DNA of 27,457 nt. Origin: an uncultured Spirochaetales bacterium. GTDB lineage: Bacteria; UBP6; UBA1177. A program made the translations under genes and the position numbers. The notes under the pieces were generated by a model, which saw only the letters and a list, made by a program, of their open reading frames with translations, was not told the DNA's origin and searched no databases. Of the stretch, positions 1 through 7,260 are shown piece after piece (the first letter of the stretch is position 1; each line of letters starts with the position of its first letter). The DNA lies in assembly GCA_902780365.1 (NCBI GenBank), contig CACZFE010000030.1:1-27457 (forward strand), given 5' to 3'.

Positions 1-1
1 T

Positions 2-115
2 ATCGGCGAATCGGGCGACTGCGGACTCCCTTTTGTCTACGCGGCGGACAGCAATCCGGCTGCAAAAGAGTTTGAATCTGTCACAAGGCAGATCATGGAT
101 ATTTGTGAAGTTTAA
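2..115 (+). CDS. C-terminal end of an Mrp/ApbC-like P-loop ATPase (partial)
   Basis: An open frame enters from the left edge and ends at a TAA at 113-115, giving 37 residues that begin IGESGDCGLPFVYA. The pattern of a Gly-rich 'GESGDCGLPFV' strand followed by 'SNPAAKEFESV' and a final helix resembles the C-terminus of Mrp/NBP35-type ATPases, which carry iron-sulfur clusters in the cytoplasm. The Walker motifs lie outside the window, so the family call rests on this tail alone. It ends 21 bases before the start of the ZnuA-like gene and may share its transcript. Confidence 0.5.
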   Translation: MGESGDCGLPFVYAADSNPAAKEFESVTRQIMDICEV

Positions 116-122
116 TTTTTTT

Positions 123-128
123 AAGGAG
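123..128 (+). promoter_or_regulatory. Ribosome binding site fixing the GTG start of the ZnuA-like gene
   Basis: AAGGAG lies eight bases before the GTG at 137. The next in-frame ATG, at 149, would be 20 bases away, so GTG is the better start. It also gives a normal positively charged signal-peptide start (MKKIMK). Confidence 0.7.
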
Positions 129-136
129 AATGTCTC

Positions 137-1477
137 GTGAAAAAAATCATGAAAATTTTGGTTCTGTTTCTGGCTCTTTTTGTGCTCATTTCCTGCGGTG
201 AAAAAACCGCTTCCAAGGATAGCGCAGCCAGTAGCGAGGCCAGTACCGCGGCAAAAAAACGGGACATTCTCAATGTAACTGTCAGCATCCCGCCGCAGGC
301 TTATATCGTCAAGTCCGTCGGCAAGGACAAAGTCAGAGTAAACACGATGATGGAGCCGTCAAGCACGCCTGAAACTTATGAACCGGGCCCGAAAAAGATG
401 GCTGACCTCAAAGATTCCGCACTTTACCTCAAAATCGGAGTCCCCTTCGAAGCAGCTTCTATCGAAAAACTTGAAAAAGATTACCCGAATCTCAAATTCG
501 CCGATATGCACAAAGGTATCGCGCTCCGCAAAATGGGAAAACACGGCGGCTGTCCTAAGTGCGGAGGCAAAGAATGTCCGTGCAAAGGTGACAAAGAGTG
601 TTGCAAAAAACACGGCGGCTGCGACTGTCTCAACGGAAAAGGCTGCGGCTGTCACGGTTCCGAAATAAAAAAAGAAACTGAAAAAGAAGATGAATGTGGT
701 GCCGATGCGTGTTCGGTTCCGGAATTCGACGCTCCGAAAGAAGAAAAACACGAGCACAAGGGAATGCACGAAGGCTGCCCTCATCACAAAGAACATCACG
801 GTGACAAAGCAGACTGCGAAGGCTGTGCAGACTGTAAGTGCGGATGTAAAGACGGCAAAGGCTGTCCTCACTGCGGCGGCAAAGAATGCCCCTGCAAAGG
901 CGACAAAGAGTGCTGCAAAAAACACGGCGGCTGTGACTGCCTTAACGGAAAAGGCTGCCACGGTCATCACCACCATCACGGAATGCACGATCCGCACGTA
1001 TGGCTCGATCCGATGAACCTTATCGTTATGACCGACAACACCGTTGCTGAACTTTCCGCAGTTGATCCTGAAAATGCAGCGTTCTACCGCGAAAACGGCG
1101 AAACTCTGAAAACTGAGATCAAAAAAGTGAATGACGAAGTTGCCGCTCAGCTCAAAGAAGTTGAAGGAAAGAGTTTCGTAGTTCACCACCCCGCTTTCGG
1201 ATACTTTGCCGAAAGATTCAGTCTCAAACAGGTCCCGCTTGAAATCGAAGGAAAGGAACCGGGCGCAGTCGATATGGCGAAAGTTGTAGATTTTATAAAG
1301 AAAAACAATGCAAAAGCCGTATTTATGCAGGCTCAGATCCCCGATTCAGTCATAAAATCGGTAGCTGAAGAAACGAAAGTCCGCGTTATCACTCTTGATC
1401 CTCTTGCTGAGAATGTTCTTGAAAATATTAAAAAAACAGCTGACGAAATAAAAGGAGCTTTAACAGATGAAAAGTAA
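137..1477 (+). CDS. ZnuA-type metal ABC transporter substrate-binding lipoprotein with duplicated Cys-rich metallothionein-like insertion
   Basis: This 446-residue protein looks like the periplasmic binding component of a zinc or manganese ABC importer. Residues 1-20 form a lipoprotein signal peptide ending LISC. The solute-binding fold is split: an N-lobe at about 45-130 with 'PETYEPGP', where Glu79 stands where many ZnuA proteins have His, and a remainder from about 284 with 'HDPHVWLDP' (His287), 'VVHHPAFGYF' (His350/351) and 'TLDPLAEN' (Asp421). These are the usual metal ligands. Between the lobes, where ZnuA proteins carry a His-rich loop, residues 134-283 hold 27 cysteines, many histidines and two almost identical 33-residue Cys modules (138-170 and 242-274), ending in a run of five His. 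The insertion resembles a metallothionein by composition only. No permease or ATPase gene is in view. The family is well supported. The metal and the role of the insertion are inferred. Confidence 0.88.
   Translation: MKKIMKILVLFLALFVLISCGEKTASKDSAASSEASTAAKKRDILNVTVSIPPQAYIVKSVGKDKVRVNTMMEPSSTPETYEPGPKKMADLKDSALYLKIGVPFEAASIEKLEKDYPNLKFADMHKGIALRKMGKHGGCPKCGGKECPCKGDKECCKKHGGCDCLNGKGCGCHGSEIKKETEKEDECGADACSVPEFDAPKEEKHEHKGMHEGCPHHKEHHGDKADCEGCADCKCGCKDGKGCPHCGGKECPCKGDKECCKKHGGCDCLNGKGCHGHHHHHGMHDPHVWLDPMNLIVMTDNTVAELSAVDPENAAFYRENGETLKTEIKKVNDEVAAQLKEVEGKSFVVHHPAFGYFAERFSLKQVPLEIEGKEPGAVDMAKVVDFIKKNNAKAVFMQAQIPDSVIKSVAEETKVRVITLDPLAENVLENIKKTADEIKGALTDEK
548..646 (+). repeat. Cys-rich module, copy 1 (intragenic repeat)
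   Basis: This stretch encodes residues 138-170 of the ZnuA-like protein, with Cys at 139, 142, 147, 149, 155, 156, 162, 164 and 170. It matches copy 2 (860-958) in 32 of 33 residues. The single amino-acid difference is Lys141 against His245. Confidence 0.9.
860..958 (+). repeat. Cys-rich module, copy 2 (intragenic repeat)
   Basis: This stretch encodes residues 242-274 of the ZnuA-like protein. Compared codon by codon with copy 1 it differs at eight synonymous third positions and one replacement codon. It is directly followed by a His-rich stretch at residues 275-287. Confidence 0.9.
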
Positions 1478-2249
1478 AATTGTTGAAAAAATCCTGTTTG
1501 TTCTGTTGTTTTCGGCACTTTTCTGCCTTGCAGCATGCAGCGGTTCTGACGAAAAGTATGATTTGACCGATAGTGATGCTGACACATCGGATACCGGCAT
1601 AACGGATAGCGATGCAACGGATGCCGATAGTAACGATACAACTTCGGATAGCAGTGATTCATCTGATGATTCAGACGACGCAACACCTGATGACGCAGAT
1701 ACGGCCGATGATTCAGACGACGTAACACCTGATGACGCAGATACGGCCGATGATACCGACACGACCGACGATACAGATACAACAGATGCTGAAGGCTGCA
1801 CGCTGATCGAAGCCCCGAAAATAACGATGGGCGGTTCGTATGCCGATGAGATAAACGGTTATTTCAGTCCGTCATTGGGTGCCAACACCATTGATATTAT
1901 AAAAATTCTCCTGATGGGTGAAATTAAAGAAGGAACTTACGAACTCGGAACAGGCCAGAACGACAATTATATGCAGTGCCAGCAGTGCGTAATGGTCTGG
2001 GTCGATGCAGCTCTTGCAACCGCACAGGAATACTACTTCCAGACTCACGGAACTCTGACTATAACGGAAGTCAAGGACGTTGACGGCATAAAGAGGACGG
2101 TCGGCAAGATAGAAAATCTTATTGTGAAACAGGTCGAACCTCTCAATGATTATTTAGGCGATTTCGGATTTATCGATAACGGCAAATGCATTGCAGCCGA
2201 AATTGTCGAATGGGATACGACAGATACTCCAGGCAATTCCGGGGATTAG
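1467..2249 (+). CDS. Acidic-stalk lipoprotein of unknown function
   Basis: This 260-residue predicted lipoprotein has a signal peptide ending LAAC at Cys24. A stalk rich in Asp, Ser and Thr follows (about residues 31-108), then a compact domain that starts at Cys111 and runs to the end. The domain includes 'MQCQQCVMVW' and alternating beta-like stretches, and I do not recognise the family. The ATG overlaps the last 11 bases of the ZnuA-like gene in another frame, with AAAGGAG just upstream, so the two are probably translationally coupled. The paired cysteines hint at disulfides or metal binding, but this is inference. The final residues (TTDTPGNSGD) run into sequence shared out of frame with the next gene, so the C-terminus may not be native. 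Confidence 0.75.
   Translation: MKSKIVEKILFVLLFSALFCLAACSGSDEKYDLTDSDADTSDTGITDSDATDADSNDTTSDSSDSSDDSDDATPDDADTADDSDDVTPDDADTADDTDTTDDTDTTDAEGCTLIEAPKITMGGSYADEINGYFSPSLGANTIDIIKILLMGEIKEGTYELGTGQNDNYMQCQQCVMVWVDAALATAQEYYFQTHGTLTITEVKDVDGIKRTVGKIENLIVKQVEPLNDYLGDFGFIDNGKCIAAEIVEWDTTDTPGNSGD
1665..1748 (+). repeat. 42-base tandem repeat, two units, in the acidic stalk
   Basis: Two adjacent 42-base units (1665-1706 and 1707-1748) differ at one visible position. They encode the repeated stalk peptide DDSDDATPDDADTA / DDSDDVTPDDADTA. This suggests that stalk length changes by in-frame slippage. Confidence 0.85.
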
Positions 2250-3591
2250 AGACACCGACGAGAATCCGACTTTTTCCTCGTATCGCCTGAGCAATCCCGA
2301 CAGGATTGTTTTTGAGGCGAACGGAACTTTTAAAAGCACCGATTTTCCGGTTTTGCCCGAAATGATCAAGTCTGTCGAAAAAAGCGTTTCAGGCGGAATG
2401 ACGAGATTCATATTTTTTGTCGAGCCGGGGGCTCAATATACTTTTTTCAACCGCAAAGGCACTATAATCATGGGTTTCAGCCGTTCGGTTTTTCTTGATG
2501 ACGAGAATTTTGATTCTGTAATCGCGAAATTTACGGCACACAGAGAGGCTGAGCGTCTTGCGGCGGCTGAACAGGAACGTAAAATCGAAGAAGAACGCAT
2601 GGCGGAAGAAAAAAGACGTCTTGAAGATGAAAAGCGGGTGGCCGAACTTCAGAAAGCTGAAGAAGAAAAACGTCTGGCTGAACTCAAAAAAGCCGATGAA
2701 GAAAAACGCCGCATAGCCGCGGAAAAAGAGGCTGAACTTGTCAATTCCCTTATGAACGAACTTGCCGATGAGGAACGTGCCGCAGAGGAAAAACGTATTG
2801 CCGAGCTCAAAAAAGCTGAAGAAGAGAAGCGTTTAGCCGAAGAAAAACGCTTAGCCGAAGAGAAACGGCTCGCAGAAGAAAAACGCCTGGCAGAGCTCAA
2901 AAAAGCTGAAGAGGAAAAACGCCTGGCTGAACTTAAAAAGGCTGAAGAGGAAAGACGGATCGCAGAGGAAAGACGCCTGGCAGAGCTCAAAAAAGCTGAA
3001 GAGGAAAGACGCCTGGCTGAACTTAAAAAGGCTGAAGAGGAAAAACGGATCGCTGAAGAAAAACGCCTGGCAGAACTCAAAAAAGCCGAGGAAGAAAGAC
3101 GTATGGCTGAAGAAAAGCGCATGGCTGAAGAAAAGCGGATCGTAGAACTCAAAAAAGTTGTCAAATCGGAAGACGGCGAAATACGCCAGCTTAAAGTGGT
3201 CAAAGCTGAAAAAGAGCCGGCTTTGAGCGAAAAACTGCCAGATCTTCCAGTCACGAAACTGACAAAGAAAGGAAAGCTGAAAAACATTTTCTTCAGAAAA
3301 TTCCCCGAATTCAGCCGTGTCACCATGGAACTTGACGGTGAAGTCGATTATCAGTTCAGGGAGATAAGCGGCGGATTTGTAATAGATGTACACAATTTCG
3401 ACAAAATTCCGAAGTATCTGCTCAATATCATTGATACTCGGGCGTTCAAGGCCGAAGTTGCCTATATTTATCCGAAAAAAGTGGACGGCGTTTTGAAAAT
3501 CTACATCAAAACCAACCCTGGAATGGCTGTGCGTAAAAGCGTTGACGGCAAATATGTCAATTTCGACTTTTTCGAACCGTCAATCGAATAA
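2191..3591 (+). CDS. AMIN / long coiled-coil / AMIN envelope protein, 5' end uncertain
   Basis: The open frame gives up to 466 residues. Residues 20-100 resemble an AMIN domain ('YRLSNPDRIVFE'), a cell-envelope module often found in amidases and secretins. Residues 115-322 form a long charged helix built of AEEKRLAELKKAEEEKR-type units, predicted as coiled coil. Residues 362-463 resemble a second AMIN domain ('FPEFSRVTMELDG'). The plan recalls TolA- or PilQ-associated periplasm-spanning proteins, but I cannot name the gene. The start is a problem: the frame is closed by a stop at 2155-2157, only TTG at 2191 is available nearby, no Shine-Dalgarno site precedes it, and no signal peptide can be built. 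It overlaps the upstream lipoprotein gene by 59 bases in a different frame. Truncation, frameshifted fusion or an assembly deletion are all possible. Confidence 0.65.
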   Translation: MQPKLSNGIRQILQAIPGIRDTDENPTFSSYRLSNPDRIVFEANGTFKSTDFPVLPEMIKSVEKSVSGGMTRFIFFVEPGAQYTFFNRKGTIIMGFSRSVFLDDENFDSVIAKFTAHREAERLAAAEQERKIEEERMAEEKRRLEDEKRVAELQKAEEEKRLAELKKADEEKRRIAAEKEAELVNSLMNELADEERAAEEKRIAELKKAEEEKRLAEEKRLAEEKRLAEEKRLAELKKAEEEKRLAELKKAEEERRIAEERRLAELKKAEEERRLAELKKAEEEKRIAEEKRLAELKKAEEERRMAEEKRMAEEKRIVELKKVVKSEDGEIRQLKVVKAEKEPALSEKLPDLPVTKLTKKGKLKNIFFRKFPEFSRVTMELDGEVDYQFREISGGFVIDVHNFDKIPKYLLNIIDTRAFKAEVAYIYPKKVDGVLKIYIKTNPGMAVRKSVDGKYVNFDFFEPSIE

Positions 3592-3629
3592 AAAAATAAC
3601 CTTTTTCACCTTTTTATTGCCCAAATTCT

Positions 3630-3657
3630 TTGCACTTTTTTCATAAATCTTTAATAT
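3630..3657 (+). promoter_or_regulatory. Possible promoter for the FKBP gene and downstream genes
   Basis: TTGCAC at 3630-3635 and TAATAT at 3652-3657 are separated by 16 bases in the AT-rich gap before the FKBP gene. Agreement with sigma-70 consensus is only partial. No -24 GG element was found that would make TTGCA a sigma-54 site. Confidence 0.3.
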
Positions 3658-3707
3658 ATCACGAATTTGAGATGGAATCTCGATTTTTTAATATTGGAGG
3701 AGAAAAA

Positions 3708-4253
3708 ATGGCAGTTCAGAAAGGCGACAAGGTGGCAATCCACTACATCGGACGGTTGGAAGACGGAAAGGAGTTCGACAATTCTTACGAAAACGGAGAA
3801 CCGATAAAGTTCGAAGTCGGCGGAGGAATGGTTATTCCCGGATTCGAGGACGGTGTTATCGGCATGGAAATCGGCGACAAGAAAACGATAGTAATTCCGC
3901 CGGAACAGGCTTACGGTGAAAGGGATGAACGCTATATTTTCGATGTTCAGAAGTCAGAATTCCCGAAAGACGCCGATGTCCACGAAGGGGCTATTTTCCA
4001 GATGCAGAGCGATCAGGGCGAAGTTATTCCGGTAGTCGTTTCGAAGATCGAGGGCGACACTGTTTATCTTGATGCCAACCATCCGCTTGCAGGAAAAACA
4101 CTTACTTTCGAAATGGAACTTGTAGCAACAGGTGTTGAAATTCCTCATCATCACTGCGGATGCGGCTGTGAAGAGTGCGGAGACGACTGTGGCTGCGACG
4201 ACCACGACTGCGATGATCATGACTGCAACTGCGGCTGCGGACATCATCACTAA
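3708..4253 (+). CDS. SlyD-like FKBP-type peptidyl-prolyl isomerase with Cys/His metal-binding tail
   Basis: This 181-residue protein is a cytoplasmic cis-trans prolyl isomerase and chaperone of the SlyD group. The FKBP core starts 'VQKGDKVAIHYIGRLEDG'. It has an insert-in-flap region at about residues 75-120 and the SlyD hallmark 'DANHPLAGKTLTFEM' near 122-136. Residues 147-181 are almost only His, Cys, Asp, Gly and Glu (for example 'HHHCGCGCEECGDDCGC'), which in SlyD relatives binds nickel, zinc or copper. The ATG at 3708 was chosen because GGAGG lies just before it. An in-frame extension upstream to 3630 is out of context. No signal peptide is present. The MFS gene begins 29 bases downstream. 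Its closeness to the Cys-rich ZnuA-like gene suggests linked metal handling, as inference. Confidence 0.9.
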   Translation: MAVQKGDKVAIHYIGRLEDGKEFDNSYENGEPIKFEVGGGMVIPGFEDGVIGMEIGDKKTIVIPPEQAYGERDERYIFDVQKSEFPKDADVHEGAIFQMQSDQGEVIPVVVSKIEGDTVYLDANHPLAGKTLTFEMELVATGVEIPHHHCGCGCEECGDDCGCDDHDCDDHDCNCGCGHHH

Positions 4254-4282
4254 CTTTTAGATATTTGATTGGAGGTCTTTTT

Positions 4283-5881
4283 ATGAATGCTGCTTCTATC
4301 TTAGCTGTTGCACTTCTGGTTGCCGGTGTAGTTGCCGCCGGTATTATCGTTTGGAAATATGTCAAGGATCTGCATGAATCGCCGCGTGATATGTGGATCC
4401 TTTTCGGATACATGGTTATTCAGTACATCGCCTATGCCGCTATGAACCCGGTTCTCACGCTGTGGCTTTCGGCTGACTGCGGTGTAAGTGACATCACTGC
4501 CGGAAACATCATTATGATCTGGTCGATACTGCTTTCCTGCATAGGCATGGTCGCAGGTGCTCTCGTTGACACGATCGGCGTAAGAAAGGTAATGTTCCTC
4601 AGCGTCATATTCCTTTTTGTTTCGCGTCTGGCAATGACATTCATAACCAATCCGGTTGTTGTTTTCATCGTAGGATTCATTCCGTTCGCACTCGGGTTCG
4701 CGCTTGTTTCCCCTGTTATTTCGGTTTCGATCAAAAGATACACGACTAAAGAGGGCGCGGCTCTCGGATTCGGTCTTTTCTATGTCATAATGAACGCCGC
4801 ATACGCTGTCGGCGGCTGGCTTATCGACTTTGTCAGAGACAGATTCGCCGAGAGAGATGCAGCCGGCAAAATCATCAATGAAAACGCAGGCGTAGATCTC
4901 GCAGGAATTCATCTTTCGAGTTATCAGATGCTCTTCCTCATCGCTGTCGGACTTACGGTTGTCGGTGCGCTTGTGATCATGTTCATCCGTGACGGTATCG
5001 AAGTTGTCGAAGAGACCGACGAAAAGACCGGAAAAACCACTTCGCAAATCATCAAAAAACCGGTCGAACAGCACGGAAGCGGCTTCCAGGCTGTCAAAGG
5101 CGCAGCTGTTTCAATGGGCAAGAAGATCGGCGGTGCCGTAAAAGAAAATTACTTCTGGATTTTCATCGGTATCCTCACGATCACCCTCTTCGTCCGTTTC
5201 GTATTCTTCCACCTTCACTACACTTTCCCGAAATACGGAATCAGAGTTCTGGGCGAAGGCGCGAAGATCGGCTCGATCTACGGTGTTCTCAACCCTGTTT
5301 TGATTATTTACCTCACTCCGCTTGTAGCTGCTTTCACGAGAAAGACGAAATCTTACAAAATGCTTGTCATCGGATCGCTCGTTTCGGCTGCAAGCTGCTT
5401 TATCGCAGTTCTTCCGGGCACGATGTTCTCTTTCCTCAACGACTCGGTTCTGAGCGAGATCATCTTCATCAAATGGCTTGGAATCGCAAAAGATATGAAC
5501 GGACTTCAGGAGTTCTTCGCACAGAATCCGCTTTCTATGCAGTACTGGTCGCTGATTTTCTTCTTCATCATCTTCACGATCGGCGAATCGATCTGGTCTC
5601 CGAGACTTATGCAGTTCACGGCCGAGATCGCTCCGAAGGGAAAAGAGGGAACCTACATTTCTCTTTCAGTCCTTCCTTTCTTCTTCGCGAAATTCTTCGT
5701 TGCTCCGCTTTCGGGCTGGCTCGTAAGCTCCTACGTTCCGCTTGACGAAGCAGGAAAGATCGCTTCGAGTTATCCGAACCACCACATGGTATGGGTAATA
5801 ATCGGCGGAATGGCACTTGTCACTCCGCTCGGACTTCTGATTCTGAGACCTTTCTTCAAAAAACACATAAAAGAAGCATAA
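4283..5881 (+). CDS. MFS transporter
   Basis: This 532-residue polytopic inner-membrane protein has about a dozen hydrophobic segments, with a charged central loop around residues 235-285. 'AGALVDTIGVRKVMF' after the second or third helix matches the MFS motif A pattern (GxxxDxxGxRk). The substrate cannot be told, although the overall look recalls MFS/POT-type carriers. The ATG at 4283 is preceded by TTGGAGG with seven-base spacing, which favours it over the longer frame from 4265. It is followed after six bases by the response regulator, so the two are probably cotranscribed. The N-terminus has an extra hydrophobic helix (residues 5-25) before the usual first MFS segment. Confidence 0.8.
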   Translation: MNAASILAVALLVAGVVAAGIIVWKYVKDLHESPRDMWILFGYMVIQYIAYAAMNPVLTLWLSADCGVSDITAGNIIMIWSILLSCIGMVAGALVDTIGVRKVMFLSVIFLFVSRLAMTFITNPVVVFIVGFIPFALGFALVSPVISVSIKRYTTKEGAALGFGLFYVIMNAAYAVGGWLIDFVRDRFAERDAAGKIINENAGVDLAGIHLSSYQMLFLIAVGLTVVGALVIMFIRDGIEVVEETDEKTGKTTSQIIKKPVEQHGSGFQAVKGAAVSMGKKIGGAVKENYFWIFIGILTITLFVRFVFFHLHYTFPKYGIRVLGEGAKIGSIYGVLNPVLIIYLTPLVAAFTRKTKSYKMLVIGSLVSAASCFIAVLPGTMFSFLNDSVLSEIIFIKWLGIAKDMNGLQEFFAQNPLSMQYWSLIFFFIIFTIGESIWSPRLMQFTAEIAPKGKEGTYISLSVLPFFFAKFFVAPLSGWLVSSYVPLDEAGKIASSYPNHHMVWVIIGGMALVTPLGLLILRPFFKKHIKEA

Positions 5882-5887
5882 AATGGG

Positions 5888-7246
5888 ATGAACAGGATAG
5901 TCCTTGTCATAGACGACGAAGAGTCGATACTCCAGTCGATGAAGTTTCTGCTCGGCAACTCGGGCTACACAGTTATGACTGCGGCCGAGGCCACTGCAGG
6001 ATTAAAAATCATCAAAGAGCTGGAGCACGAACTTTCAGTTATAGTTACAGACCTTTTTCTTCCCGGCGGCTTTGACGGTTTCGAAATAATCAAAGCGGTG
6101 AAAGATCTGGAAACGCAGATCCCGATAATCATGATAACCGCTTTCGGCAACGTAGAAACCGCCGTCAGGGCGATGCAGAACGGTGCATACACTTTCCTCA
6201 CAAAGCCGATCGACATGAAAGTTCTGCTCGAACAGATGAACAAAGCTATAGAAGTCGGCAATCTTATGAAAGAAAATGTTCGTCTGAAAAAGGAAAACCT
6301 CGATATTTCGGCGGATAAATACCGCATAATCTACCAGAGCGAAGCGATGGAAAAGCTCCTCAAAAATGCCGCAGAGATAGCGAAAACCGATGAAACAGTC
6401 CTTATTACAGGCGAGAGCGGGACCGGAAAAGAGCTCGTTGCCCGTTACGTTCTGCGCGAAAGCAGACGCGTCGGGGCTCCGTTCGTTGCGTTCAACGCCG
6501 CTGCAGTAACCGAATCTTTGATGGAATCGGAGCTTTTCGGCTACAAAAAAGGGGCTTTCACCGGTGCTGACAAAAATTCTCCTGGTCTTGTCGGAGCTGC
6601 AGAAGGAGGAACGCTTTTCATAGATGAGATAGGTGATATGCCGCTTTCTCTCCAGACAAAACTGCTCCGTTTCCTCGAATCGAGGGAATATCTTCCGGTC
6701 GGCAGTTCGACTCCGTTGCACGCGAACGTCAGGATAATCGCAGCGACGAACAAAAATCTCGAAAAAGAGGCCGAAAAAGGGAATTTCAGAAAAGATCTCT
6801 ACTACAGGCTGAGCACTTTTATACTGCACATTCCGCCTTTGAGGGAGCGCAAGGAGGATATCCCGCTTCTCGTAAAACATTTTGTCGAGAAAACGTCGAT
6901 CGAATTCGCGAAAGAGGTGGTCTATCCCGATCACGAAACGATTAAGGAACTTGTCAAACAGTCGTGGGAAGGCAATATCCGAGAACTCAAAAGTTTCGTA
7001 AGCCGTTTCGTTCTGACTGGTTCCTGGCTTCCGTCAGGAGAAAGCGGAGATCCGGGAGCGCACTCTGAAAACGGCGGCGCTGCAGTTCTTTCGTTCCGTG
7101 TCGGAGATAAAAAGCTTGACGAAATCGAAAAAGAAATGATCGACGCAACACTGAAATTTACCGATGGCGACAAGCATTACGCAGCTAAACTTCTCGGGCT
7201 TTCAGAGCGGACACTCTACCGCAAACTAAAAGGTGACGAGTTTTAA
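5888..7246 (+). CDS. NtrC-family sigma-54-dependent response regulator
   Basis: This 452-residue regulator has three parts. The receiver domain (residues 3-120) carries the acidic pair Asp9/Asp10, the phospho-acceptor Asp55 and Lys106. The AAA+ domain (about 145-380) carries Walker A 'GESGTGKE' at 175-182 and the sigma-54 contact loop GAFTGA at 222-227. A Fis-type helix-turn-helix lies at the C-terminus ('AAKLLGLSERTLYRKLK'). It should respond to phosphorylation and open sigma-54 promoters. No histidine kinase is present in the window, so it is an orphan here. The gene follows the MFS gene by six bases with only a weak ribosome site, and precedes the membrane glycosyltransferases by 14 bases. 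Its targets cannot be read from the sequence. Confidence 0.93.
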   Translation: MNRIVLVIDDEESILQSMKFLLGNSGYTVMTAAEATAGLKIIKELEHELSVIVTDLFLPGGFDGFEIIKAVKDLETQIPIIMITAFGNVETAVRAMQNGAYTFLTKPIDMKVLLEQMNKAIEVGNLMKENVRLKKENLDISADKYRIIYQSEAMEKLLKNAAEIAKTDETVLITGESGTGKELVARYVLRESRRVGAPFVAFNAAAVTESLMESELFGYKKGAFTGADKNSPGLVGAAEGGTLFIDEIGDMPLSLQTKLLRFLESREYLPVGSSTPLHANVRIIAATNKNLEKEAEKGNFRKDLYYRLSTFILHIPPLRERKEDIPLLVKHFVEKTSIEFAKEVVYPDHETIKELVKQSWEGNIRELKSFVSRFVLTGSWLPSGESGDPGAHSENGGAAVLSFRVGDKKLDEIEKEMIDATLKFTDGDKHYAAKLLGLSERTLYRKLKGDEF

Positions 7247-7260
7247 TCTTCGGGGCAGTT

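Noticed and set aside
359..1189. Long open frame on the minus strand opposite the ZnuA-like gene
   Set aside because: It is the antisense of the Cys/His/Lys codons, is rich in Phe, Val and Ala, and has no start context or domain.
2649..3326. Minus-strand open frame rich in Ser, Phe and Ala opposite the coiled coil
   Set aside because: It is the reverse complement of the AEEKR repeats and an artefact of codon repetition.
3621..3640. Sigma-54 promoter (TTGCA) before the FKBP gene
   Set aside because: There is no GG element at the required distance upstream of the GC.
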